Assembly: GCF_013315265.1 (NCBI RefSeq) | Contig: NZ_JABUFE010000003.1 | Span: 372,001-436,000 of the forward strand | DNA: 64,000 nucleotides | From: Parasulfitobacter algicola | GTDB lineage: Bacteria > Pseudomonadota > Alphaproteobacteria > Rhodobacterales > Rhodobacteraceae | Direction of reading: 5' to 3' | Shown: piece after piece, positions 18,944 to 26,846 of the stretch | How the letters are laid out: each line of letters begins with the position of its first letter | How positions within the stretch are numbered: position 1 is the first letter of the stretch | The notes under the pieces: generated by a model | The model's input: only the letters and a program-made list of their open reading frames with translations | Databases searched by the model: none | Told to the model about the DNA's origin: nothing | Translations under genes and position numbers: made by a program

Positions 18944-19675
18944 TTAAGGTGTATTCACCAATAAGTACTCGCTTTTAGGAATGTCCACCAGATCGCGGAT
19001 AGATAAAAGCGCGCGGTCCTCGGGTGACAGCGCGCTAATTGCCGATCTGACGGCATCAGCGATTTGATCGGCGTATGATTCTTTTGCGGTGATCAGCGGC
19101 AGGCCTGGCGTGGGCGGGGTACGGGTGATTTCCTGCAGTGCAGACACATCGTCCCACCGCGTCATCATCCGCCACGTCTGCGCATCGATTGATGCCAGAT
19201 CTGCGTCGCCTTCGATAATGGCGGTGATCGACGCCCGATGTGATCCTGTGTCAAACGTGTGATCAAACGCAAATCCTGTGCTTTGGGCCAGCTGTTGTGG
19301 CGCGGCCCAACCCGATTGCGACATCGGATCATTGACCGCCAGACAGGCATCATCAAATTCTGCGAATGTACGGTCGTCGTTGATATGCGCGACAATCACA
19401 CTGTTGTAATACCCCGGCGGGCAATCCGGCAGATCATAGTCGGGCGTACCGACCAATGTGACCTGATCATGCAATTTTTCGCGAAACGGAAAGCCACAGG
19501 TTTGCGCCAGTACCAAATCGGGGGATGTCCATAAGTCCCAAAGTGGCATGTCATGTGACAGGACCCCGGGTGCATCAATGCCCCTTTCAGACAAGCTGTC
19601 GCGAATGAATATCCAAAATCGGTCTAGTGCGCCGCGCAGTTCCGGGCGGTCGTACATGGGCAGTCCGGCAATCAT
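18944..19675 (-). CDS. PhnD/SsuA-like periplasmic-binding fold protein without signal peptide
   Basis: A 243-residue protein with the type 2 periplasmic-binding fold of phosphonate-binding proteins: the N-terminal strand with MIAGLPMYD, a middle stretch ending in CGFPF, and the SHRASITAIIEGDADLASID segment near residue 145-165 are typical. It has no signal peptide and no transporter genes beside it, so it may be a cytoplasmic sensor or an enzyme-like descendant rather than an importer subunit. It is coupled by an ATGA overlap to the TerB-like gene upstream. Confidence 0.72.
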   Translation of the reverse strand: MIAGLPMYDRPELRGALDRFWIFIRDSLSERGIDAPGVLSHDMPLWDLWTSPDLVLAQTCGFPFREKLHDQVTLVGTPDYDLPDCPPGYYNSVIVAHINDDRTFAEFDDACLAVNDPMSQSGWAAPQQLAQSTGFAFDHTFDTGSHRASITAIIEGDADLASIDAQTWRMMTRWDDVSALQEITRTPPTPGLPLITAKESYADQIADAVRSAISALSPEDRALLSIRDLVDIPKSEYLLVNTP

Positions 19676-20115
19676 TTCTGACGGGCTTCAACACGTTGGC
19701 GTGCCAGCGCCGAATCGCGATCATTGACGCCCAGCAAATTTGACACCATCCGCAGCAACGCATCTTCCAGATCATCGCGGGTGCCATCGGCCAGAACAAC
19801 ATCCCACAATGCCTCAATAACCTTTTCGCGGTCATCATAAGGCACGGAATCCTTGATCGCGCGGGTAAAGCGGACGGTATCCGGTGCTTCGCTTTCCAGA
19901 ACTTCGGCCTGATCACAAAGGGTCTTGGTGTCATCACCAGACAGGCCGTACCGCGTGGTCACGATCCGTTCGATGCGCGCGCGTTCGTCGTTGTCAAAAT
20001 GCCCATCGGCACGGGCCACACGCACCAAAAGGGCGGTCAGCGCAAGCCGGGCATCAATATCCTGCAAGGGGGCGGGGTCGGGGGCGGTCAGCCGTTTTAG
20101 AAAATCTGCAAACAT
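19672..20115 (-). CDS. TerB-family (tellurite resistance B-like) cytoplasmic protein
   Basis: A small all-helical protein. The ADGHFDNDERARIERI stretch near residue 37 and VLADGTRDDLEDALLRMVSNLLGV in the C-terminal half are the paired acidic metal-binding-like repeats of the TerB/DjlA fold. I took ATG 20115; an ATG three codons earlier is equally open. Single TerB-domain proteins are common in Rhodobacterales and rarely have anything to do with tellurite; role unknown. Translation is coupled to the next gene by a four-base overlap. Confidence 0.75.
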   Translation of the reverse strand: MFADFLKRLTAPDPAPLQDIDARLALTALLVRVARADGHFDNDERARIERIVTTRYGLSGDDTKTLCDQAEVLESEAPDTVRFTRAIKDSVPYDDREKVIEALWDVVLADGTRDDLEDALLRMVSNLLGVNDRDSALARQRVEARQK

Positions 20116-20280
20116 TATTCGCATATATGCCGATCCTGCGTCCGCGCCAAGCCCATCGCTAAATTGCTGTGCACTTCTGTGTTAACCCTGTTAGATGTGA
20201 TGTCATTCGGGACATTTTCCCTTGCAGTGGGTCGAAATGATCTAACTCAATGACAGCAGTATGTAAAAAAGCGAGACACC

Positions 20281-21408
20281 ATGCAGCACAGGCAGGCTAT
20301 TTCCAAACTCGGGTCACTGGCCCTGATTGCATTTCTTCCCGTCGTGGCACTGGCACAGGGTGGTCCGTCGACAGTGGGCGTGGAAACGATTGAGGTTCGC
20401 GAATTATCTGAAACTGTACCTGTGTTCGGCGAAGTCGTTGCATCGCGCGACAGTGCCATCGCGGCACGGGTCAGCGGATTGGTGGATCAGGTCAACGTGT
20501 TGACTGGCGATACGGTTGCGCAGGGCGATGTGCTGGTCCAGCTGGATGACGATATCCTTCAGATCGAACGGGATCAGGCACGCGCGGCCCTGGCCGAAGC
20601 GCAGGCCGGTATTCAGGTGGCAAATGCCCGATTGCAACGGACCACAAGCGGTTTTGACCGGGTCGAGGCCCTGCGCGGGACCTCTGCTTTTTCCGAAGGC
20701 CGCTTTGACGATGCCCAGGGCGATCTAGCCGAATCCCGCGGTCAACTGGCCGAAGCCGACGCCCGACTTTTGAATGCCCAGGCCGCGTTGGCGCAGGCGC
20801 AATATAATCTGGACCGTGCAAGTGTTGTGGCCCCGTTCCCCGGCACTGTTCTGTCGGTCGAAGCTGACCCAGGCCAATATATCCAGCTTGGATCTTCGGT
20901 CGCGCGTCTTCTGGACACCAGCGCGCTTGAAATCGAAGCAAACGTTCCGTCCCAATATATCGCGGCGCTGACCCCTGATCTGACAGTGACCAGCCAGACC
21001 GAAGATGGCATCGACGTTATCCTGACTGTCCGCGCCGTTTTGCCCACCGAATTTTCAGCCACCCGCACGCGACCTGTGCGGTTTATGGCCAGCTTTCCCG
21101 AAAACGGGCGCCCGATTGCGGTGGGCCAGTCGATTACACTGTCTGTGCCAGTGGCTGCCCCGCGCGATGTGCTGTCGGTACCCAAAGATGCGCTTGTGCA
21201 AGGGCGTGGCGGTTGGACCGTTTTCGTCAACGCCGATGGCACCGCACAACCGCGCCCGATCTCAATCGGGGTTGCGATGGGCGATCGGTTCGAAGTTCTT
21301 GACGGTCTGTCCGAAGGCGAACAGGTCGTCGTGCGCGGTAATGAACGTCTGCGCCCGGGCCAACCTATTCAGGCGGCGGGCAGCCCGCAAACAACCCAAG
21401 CAAACTAA
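20281..21408 (+). CDS. RND efflux periplasmic adaptor (membrane fusion protein)
   Basis: Adaptor of 375 residues that links an inner-membrane RND pump to an outer-membrane channel. An N-terminal signal peptide (to about residue 25, ending LAQG) is followed by the lipoyl-like half (AARVSGLVDQVNV), a helical hairpin with Ala/Gln/Glu repeats (about 95-165), the second lipoyl half and beta-barrel domains. No lipobox cysteine is seen. It is 12 bases ahead of the pump gene. The outer-membrane partner is not in the window. Confidence 0.9.
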   Translation: MQHRQAISKLGSLALIAFLPVVALAQGGPSTVGVETIEVRELSETVPVFGEVVASRDSAIAARVSGLVDQVNVLTGDTVAQGDVLVQLDDDILQIERDQARAALAEAQAGIQVANARLQRTTSGFDRVEALRGTSAFSEGRFDDAQGDLAESRGQLAEADARLLNAQAALAQAQYNLDRASVVAPFPGTVLSVEADPGQYIQLGSSVARLLDTSALEIEANVPSQYIAALTPDLTVTSQTEDGIDVILTVRAVLPTEFSATRTRPVRFMASFPENGRPIAVGQSITLSVPVAAPRDVLSVPKDALVQGRGGWTVFVNADGTAQPRPISIGVAMGDRFEVLDGLSEGEQVVVRGNERLRPGQPIQAAGSPQTTQAN

Positions 21409-21420
21409 GGGGCTTATCTT

Positions 21421-24400
21421 ATGGATCCGATCCGCTTTGCCATCGAACGCCCTATCGCGGTTATTGCCGCTGTTGTCATGGCTGTGCTGTTCGGCGCGCT
21501 GGCGCTGACGCGCATCCCGATCCAGCTGACCCCTGACGTACGCAAGCCTGTTGTCGTGATCTCCACCGGCTGGCCGGGCGCTGCCCCGATCGAGGTCGAG
21601 CGCGAGATCGTCAATCCGCAAGAAGAAGCGCTGCGCGGGCTTGAAGGGCTTGAGATCATGACCTCAAGTTCCCAAACCGGCGAGGCATCGATCACGCTGG
21701 AATTCGCCATTGGCACCAATATGACCGAAACGCTGTTGCTAGTGTCCAACCGTCTGGACCGCGTCGGCGATTACCCGGACGAGGCAAGCGAACCCACGCT
21801 TGATACATCAGGCGATGATGACAGCCCGATTGCTTGGGTGCTGGTCACTGCAGCCCCGGGCAATACACGGTCCATGCCCACCTATGGCGACTTTATCGAA
21901 GACGTTGTGAAAGACCGGCTAGAACGTGTCGAAGGTGTGTCTGCAGTCAATGTCTTTGGGGGTGTGTCCCGCGAACTGCAGATCGTCGTTGATCCCCGCC
22001 GTCTGGCTCGTTTCGGCCTGACCGTACCCGAGGTCGTGAACCGCCTGCGTGCCGAAAACATATCTCTGTCTGCCGGTGATATCGAAGAAGGCAAACGCCG
22101 TTATGTTGTGCGCGCCGAAGGCAGTCTGGACACTGTTGATGCCATCGAAAGTGTGGTGCTGCGATCACAGGCCCAAAACGGCGGGCAGGGGGCCATAAGT
22201 CGCGTGAGTGTGGCGGATGTGGCAACTGTGCAGTTTTCATTCTCGGAACCCGGCGCACGCCTGCGGTTTCAGGGCGAACCGGGGCTGGCCTTTAATATTG
22301 TGCGCGAACAAGGCGCTAATGTCATCGAAACGATGGAGGAAGTCCGCCGTGTGATTGCCGAACTTGATGCAGGCCCCGTTGCTGAGCAGGCGCTGCAGTT
22401 GGAACAGGTTTATGATGAAACGATCTATATCGAAGGTGCGATTGATCTGGTGACGCAAAATATCTGGATCGGCGGTCTGTTGGCGGCCATGGTCCTGATG
22501 CTGTTCCTACGCAGCCCGCGCGCCACGCTTGTCGTGTCACTGGCGATCCCTGTATCAATCGTCGCCACTTTTGTTGCTATGGCCGCAACGGGCCGCACGC
22601 TGAATGTGATTTCGCTGGCGGGCATTGCCTTTGCCGTGGGTATGATCGTTGATGCGGCCATCGTGGTGCTGGAAAATATTTACCGCCTGCGCGAACAGGG
22701 CTTATCCCGACGCGAGGCCGCGTATCGCGGGGCAAAACAGGTCTGGGGCGCGATCCTTGTGTCGGCGCTGACAACCGTGCTTGTTTTTGTGCCGATCCTG
22801 ATCATGCAGCTTGAGGCGGGGCAGCTGTTCCGTGACATCGCCGTTGCAATTTCCGTTTCAGTTCTGCTGTCACTGGTTGTGGCCGTTACCGTGATCCCAG
22901 CATTGGCCAGCCGTTTGTTGGTCAGGGGCAACCAAACCACAATGAAATTACCCGGGATCGACCATCTGGCGAACGGGTTCAAAGCTGCTGTCATGGCTTA
23001 TGTCCGGGCTACTGTTCGCATCCGCACTTTGGGTATTCTGATGGTTGCCATCATTGGTGGCGCTGCTGCTGCGGCCACATTCATCTTTTTGCCGCGGCTG
23101 GAATATCTGCCCGAAGGCAACCGCAATCTGGTTTTTGGTCTGATCATTCCACCACCCGGCTATAATCTGGACACTACCGAAACCATCGCCAACCGCATCG
23201 AACGCACCGCCCAACCTTTGTGGGAAGGCGCGCCCGATCTGGCATTGGAAGACGGCACACCAACCATCGACAACTTTTTCTTTGTGGCCACACCTGGCAA
23301 CAGCTTTGTCGGGGCAACAGCTGTCGATGGTACGCGCGTCGCTGAACTGATCCCGATCCTGTCGCAACCGATCTTTGCCGAACCCGGCACCTTTGGCTTT
23401 ATGACGCAGCCGTCGCTTTTCGGACGTGGTATTGGCGGCGGGCGTACGATTGAACTGAATGTCTCGGGCCAGGATCTGGATGAAATTCTGGGCGTCGCAG
23501 GGCAAGCGGCTGGCATGGTTTCAGGCCTGTTACCCCGGTCCGAGGGCCACCAGTTCCGCCCCATCCCCGGTCTTGAGCTTGGCGCGCCCGAGGTCCGATT
23601 GATCCCCAACCGCACGCGTCTGGCAGATGCCGGTCTGGACGCAGGGGCGCTGTCGGTCACGGTCGATGCCTATAACGATGGCGTTCGCGTGGCCGAAATT
23701 ACCGAAGGGGCCGATCGTCTGAACCTGATGCTGATGGGCGACAGGTCTATGTTGTCTGAGTTGCGTACGCAGGATATCGGGTCCTTTCCCGTGGTCACCC
23801 CGTCCGGCCAGATCGTGCCTGTGTCAGCCTTGGCCGAGGTCCGCGTGACCGCTGGCCCCACCGAAATTCGCCATCGCGACCGATTGCGTACCATCACGCT
23901 TGAGGTCCGCCCATCGGATGGCCTGCCGCTGGAATCCGCAGTCGAGCTGCTGCAAACCGAAGTCGTCGCGGCGCTTGAGGCCCAAGGCTTGCCCCCGGGC
24001 GTACGCATCACTGTGTCGGGCACGGCTGACCAATTAAGCCAGACATGGGGCGCCATTCAGATTAACTTGATCGTGGCGCTGATCATCGTCTTTCTGGTCA
24101 TGGCGATCCTGTTTGAAAGCTTCGTGCTGCCGCTGGTCATTCTCATCTCGGTTCCTGTTGCGGCAGCGGGTGGTGTCGGGGGGCTGGCGTTGTTGAACAC
24201 CTTCCAGACGCAACCGCTGGATATGCTGACGCTGCTAGGGTTTATCATACTTGTGGGCATCGTGGTGAATAACGCGATCCTGATCGTGCACCAGACGCTG
24301 TTTCACCTGCGCGAAGAAGGCATGAGCCCCATTGACGCCATCGAAGAAGCCACACAAAACCGTATCCGTCCGATCTTTATGTCAACGCTGACCAGCGTGA

Positions 24401-24597
24401 TGGGCATGTTGCCTTTGGTGGTTTTCCCCGGCGAAGGATCTGAACTCTATCGTGGTCTTGGTGCTGTAGTTGTGGGCGGCCTGTCGATGTCGGCCTTCCT
24501 GACCCTGCTGACCGTACCCCCACTTTTGCGCCTGTGCCTGTCTGCGCCTGTTCCGGACGAAGACATGCCCAACACCGCCGCGGCCCCCGCAGAATAG
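21421..24597 (+). CDS. RND family multidrug/solute efflux pump, inner-membrane subunit
   Basis: A 1058-residue proton-driven RND pump with the twelve-span, two-large-loop organisation of the AcrB superfamily. The N-terminus (FAIERPIAVI) and the GGLLAAMVLMLFLRSPRA span and loop are typical. In span 4 the motif is VDAAIVVLEN: D411 is present, but the second Asp of AcrB is Ala (A412). In span 10 the AcrB Lys position reads as N950-N951 (VVNNAILIVH). The relay thus differs from AcrB. Substrate range is unknown. Coupled to the adaptor gene upstream. Confidence 0.92.
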   Translation: MDPIRFAIERPIAVIAAVVMAVLFGALALTRIPIQLTPDVRKPVVVISTGWPGAAPIEVEREIVNPQEEALRGLEGLEIMTSSSQTGEASITLEFAIGTNMTETLLLVSNRLDRVGDYPDEASEPTLDTSGDDDSPIAWVLVTAAPGNTRSMPTYGDFIEDVVKDRLERVEGVSAVNVFGGVSRELQIVVDPRRLARFGLTVPEVVNRLRAENISLSAGDIEEGKRRYVVRAEGSLDTVDAIESVVLRSQAQNGGQGAISRVSVADVATVQFSFSEPGARLRFQGEPGLAFNIVREQGANVIETMEEVRRVIAELDAGPVAEQALQLEQVYDETIYIEGAIDLVTQNIWIGGLLAAMVLMLFLRSPRATLVVSLAIPVSIVATFVAMAATGRTLNVISLAGIAFAVGMIVDAAIVVLENIYRLREQGLSRREAAYRGAKQVWGAILVSALTTVLVFVPILIMQLEAGQLFRDIAVAISVSVLLSLVVAVTVIPALASRLLVRGNQTTMKLPGIDHLANGFKAAVMAYVRATVRIRTLGILMVAIIGGAAAAATFIFLPRLEYLPEGNRNLVFGLIIPPPGYNLDTTETIANRIERTAQPLWEGAPDLALEDGTPTIDNFFFVATPGNSFVGATAVDGTRVAELIPILSQPIFAEPGTFGFMTQPSLFGRGIGGGRTIELNVSGQDLDEILGVAGQAAGMVSGLLPRSEGHQFRPIPGLELGAPEVRLIPNRTRLADAGLDAGALSVTVDAYNDGVRVAEITEGADRLNLMLMGDRSMLSELRTQDIGSFPVVTPSGQIVPVSALAEVRVTAGPTEIRHRDRLRTITLEVRPSDGLPLESAVELLQTEVVAALEAQGLPPGVRITVSGTADQLSQTWGAIQINLIVALIIVFLVMAILFESFVLPLVILISVPVAAAGGVGGLALLNTFQTQPLDMLTLLGFIILVGIVVNNAILIVHQTLFHLREEGMSPIDAIEEATQNRIRPIFMSTLTSVMGMLPLVVFPGEGSELYRGLGAVVVGGLSMSAFLTLLTVPPLLRLCLSAPVPDEDMPNTAAAPAE

Positions 24598-24602
24598 AGG
24601 CC

Positions 24603-24636
24603 GCTTATCAAGCCCTTGCGGGCTTTCTGCGCTTAA
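24603..24636 (+). repeat. Conserved intergenic hairpin element, copy 1
   Basis: A 34-base element with a perfect stem-loop (AAGCCC TTGC GGGCTT, 24610-24625) begins five bases after the RND pump stop. A second copy sits at 47698-47731. The flanks GCTTATCA and TTCTxCGCTT are conserved, and one stem base pair differs in both strands in a compensating way. It probably acts as a transcription terminator; it also marks the edge of the Rhs debris. Confidence 0.6.
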
Positions 24637-24638
24637 GC

Positions 24639-24798
24639 CGCCGCTCGGTTTTCGGTGTCGCGACACTGTCTCCGCCACAACATCATATTCATACTCCGCG
24701 ATCCGGTTGCCGTCCAGATCATGAACCGAACAGCGTCCGACCCTCTTGTGTCAGCCTGCGAATGACCTGCTGACCGGCGGTGTTGTAGAGGTATTCAG
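24639..24798 (-). pseudogene. Rhs core fragment (orphan)
   Basis: Read on the minus strand, 24798-24722 gives EYLYNTAGQQVIRRL and onward, and 24725-24639 gives VHDLDGNRIAEYEYD in another frame; joined, they are a typical internal stretch of an Rhs/YD-repeat protein. A frameshift near 24722 separates the two halves, and there is no start codon. It lies behind the immunity gene in transcription order, as do the displaced core fragments of Rhs loci that have swapped toxin tips. Confidence 0.65.
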
Positions 24799-24874
24799 CT
24801 TACATTACATTACCGTATAACTTTATCATTAAGTGAAATAGTATGATATGTAGGGAATTAAATGTCTTATGACG

Positions 24875-25135
24875 TTATTTTGTATTTCTACTAATCCAAT
24901 CCTCGAATTGTTTTAGGATTTCATTCTTGAGGGATTGTTCGTAGACTTGGTCTCTTTTTCGAATGTCGGCATCAGCCCAAAAATGTGTAATACTATGTAA
25001 AAAAACCGGGTATTCCTTTTGATTATCTAAAAGACCAGTTTTATAGAAATCTACGATTTTTGGATGAACTTCGGAACAATTTGAAAGTGAAAGCTCGACT
25101 AAATTTCGAAGGCGTTTTATGTTTTCAGTATCCAT
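24875..25135 (-). CDS. Probable immunity protein to the Rhs toxin tip
   Basis: A charged 86-residue cytoplasmic protein, mostly helical, with no family I recognise. The ATG at 25135 overlaps the stop of the Rhs toxin reading frame as TGATG, the usual coupling of toxin and immunity genes. The longer start four codons earlier lies within the toxin gene and is less likely. The gene is strongly AT-rich compared with the chromosome around it, as toxin/immunity cassettes often are. The immunity role is inferred from position, size and coupling only. Confidence 0.6.
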   Translation of the reverse strand: MDTENIKRLRNLVELSLSNCSEVHPKIVDFYKTGLLDNQKEYPVFLHSITHFWADADIRKRDQVYEQSLKNEILKQFEDWISRNTK

Positions 25136-25650
25136 CAGTCTCTCCACAGGCGTCGTGGATCAAGTGGAATATGAGTTTTCATATCCGGCGTACAATGACA
25201 ATGTAACTCAGCACCTTTACCAGGTCTATATTCTTCATAATCAAGTCGGAAGAATGGCTTACTACTTTGCCCCTTTCCTCTGTATCGCAATTGAAAAACT
25301 CTACCATGCCCATACTGCCATAGAGTTTTGTTTGGGCCATCAAAGTTGAAGCGCCTGCAAAAGTCACCGAAGCGTTTCATTATTTTATCAATGGGCCTTA
25401 TTATACTTTTGCCAATACTACTCTTCGATAACCTATTGATAAACTTTCGTAAAATTTTATTCCTGCCGTCAGGATCTACATAAACCATTGGATTTTGACT
25501 TACGTATCCATAGACGCTTGCCCATCCAAAAGCCCAAGCGGATCGGCTTGGATATACCACCCTGTGGTCGGATCATAATCCCGCATCCAGTTTTGATGGA
25601 GGCCTGCCTCGGACTGGAACCATTGGTCGGGGAAGCGCAGCGCTTGAAGA
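25135..25650 (-). pseudogene. Rhs protein C-terminal core with toxin tip, frameshifted and lacking the N-terminus
   Basis: Minus-strand reading from 25650 gives the Rhs hallmark (LRFPDQWFQSEAGLHQNWM, then RDYDPTTGWYIQADPLG) ending at LLDG near 25521. The expected continuation ASVYGYVSQNP and YVDPDGR follows in the other frame; one extra G in the GGG at about 25521-25523 would restore a single frame. After the DPDG cleavage-type motif comes a variable tip of about 105 residues, basic, ending in an LHCHC stretch and DPRRLWRD. The tip is the toxin part by position; its activity is unknown, though the H-x-H could fit a metal nuclease. No N-terminal Rhs or PAAR part is attached. Confidence 0.75.
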
Positions 25651-25952
25651 TAACTGACGATGTATGCACCCCGCCAAAGAGGGCTTAGGTGACCTGCTAG
25701 ATTTTGGTGTCATCACCCAAGTATTCCGCGCGTGCCTAAAACCTTGCCAGCTTCGCCAACGGTTCTAAGCCTTATTCTTTCGATGCCTACATTGCCAAAG
25801 AACCGTTTTTAAGTGTCGAAATCACACGTATTTTTAATGACCCGCCAGCTTTTGTTGTCAACTTGAACAAAATAGCTACTATCACGTCTGCGACGCTGCC
25901 ATGCGGGCCTGTTAGAATTGATCACGAGTTTAAAGCGGAGTGAGGCATAGAG
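25651..25952. other. Intergenic stretch with no clear gene
   Basis: About 300 bases between the broken Rhs end and the next gene. I see no start with a ribosome site, no intact frame longer than about 30 codons in agreement with a known family, and no clear repeats. It is likely worn-down Rhs or mobile DNA. Confidence 0.4.
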
Positions 25953-26561
25953 ATGTGGAAGTTCTTCAAAAAGAAAGACACGCCCGACGCGCAGGATGGC
26001 CCTGACGATCGCTTTATGATCATTGCCCAACTGAATGCGCGGGTTCAGCCGATGGACCGGTACGATTGCTTTGAAGAGCCGCTTAATAAAATCCTGAAGG
26101 AACAAGAGATCGGCGAAGTGACCGGCGGCGGTACGCAGATGGCCGACGAGCCCGATGGTATTGCCCATTGCGATCTTGAGATTATGGCCGTCAACACAAC
26201 GCAGATGACAGTGACTACGATTATTGAGGCACTGGAAAAAATCGGCGCACCAAAGGGATCGCTGCTTAAAATTCCCGGCCAGGATAACATCCCATTCGGT
26301 ACACAGGATGGTCTGGGGCTGTTTTTGAACGGCACCGATCTGCCAGATGAGGTCTATGAACAGGCCGACGTGAACCAACTGATCACCGATTGCGATCAGC
26401 TTCTGGTCGGCATCGGCCAATTCCGCGGATACTGGGAAGGCAGCAAGGAAACGGCGCTTTATTTCTATGGCGATAATTTTGATGCGATGAAATCAGCGTT
26501 GCAGGATTTTATCGAAAAAACCCCCCTGTGTGAACGCAGCAGAACAGTGCAGATTGCATAA
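25953..26561 (+). CDS. Conserved-looking cytoplasmic protein of unknown function beside the Rhs debris
   Basis: A soluble, acidic 202-residue protein with no signal peptide. Features visible are a basic N-terminal MWKFFKKK, an NARVQPMDRYD stretch near residue 28-38, then a VTGGGTQ turn at about 55 followed by an acidic strand (HCDLEIMAV), and a C-terminal FIEKTPLCERSRTVQI. I recall similar sequences of this layout near polymorphic toxin loci, so an immunity or toxin-associated role is possible, but I cannot name a family with certainty. It starts with ATG after a GGAG-containing leader. Confidence 0.6.
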   Translation: MWKFFKKKDTPDAQDGPDDRFMIIAQLNARVQPMDRYDCFEEPLNKILKEQEIGEVTGGGTQMADEPDGIAHCDLEIMAVNTTQMTVTTIIEALEKIGAPKGSLLKIPGQDNIPFGTQDGLGLFLNGTDLPDEVYEQADVNQLITDCDQLLVGIGQFRGYWEGSKETALYFYGDNFDAMKSALQDFIEKTPLCERSRTVQIA

Positions 26562-26663
26562 AGCAAAGATCTCCGCGTGATCAATATCGAATAAGTATCG
26601 CCAAGCATTGAAGGCAGTATATTTTAAATTTGGTCAATCTAGTCCCTCTGCGTGACTGAAAAT

Positions 26664-26725
26664 AAAGTTTTGTACAAAACTTTCGGTACAAAACTCGTGT
26701 ACAAATTATACAAAACAGCGTGACG
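26664..26725 (+). promoter_or_regulatory. Palindromic TTTTGTACAAAA array upstream of trkH
   Basis: A perfect 20-bp palindrome (26664-26683, core GTTTTGTACAAAAC) is followed by three further copies of the half unit (GGTACAAAAC, TGTACAAATT, TATACAAAAC) over 60 bases. The same arrangement is found in the same orientation ahead of the SufT-type gene at 38.3 kb. It lies about 120 bases before the trkH start. It is likely the operator of a dimeric regulator and/or a promoter; the regulator is not known. Confidence 0.55.
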
Positions 26726-26846
26726 GTGCATGGCGACTGCGCAACGGTCTGGGCATTTACCTTTTGTGGTGCTTAAAATATCGCCACGTCACACAGGTAC
26801 GCTCTGTGCTTGACAGCTGCTTGTCCACCGTCCAACCTTGTCGCTT

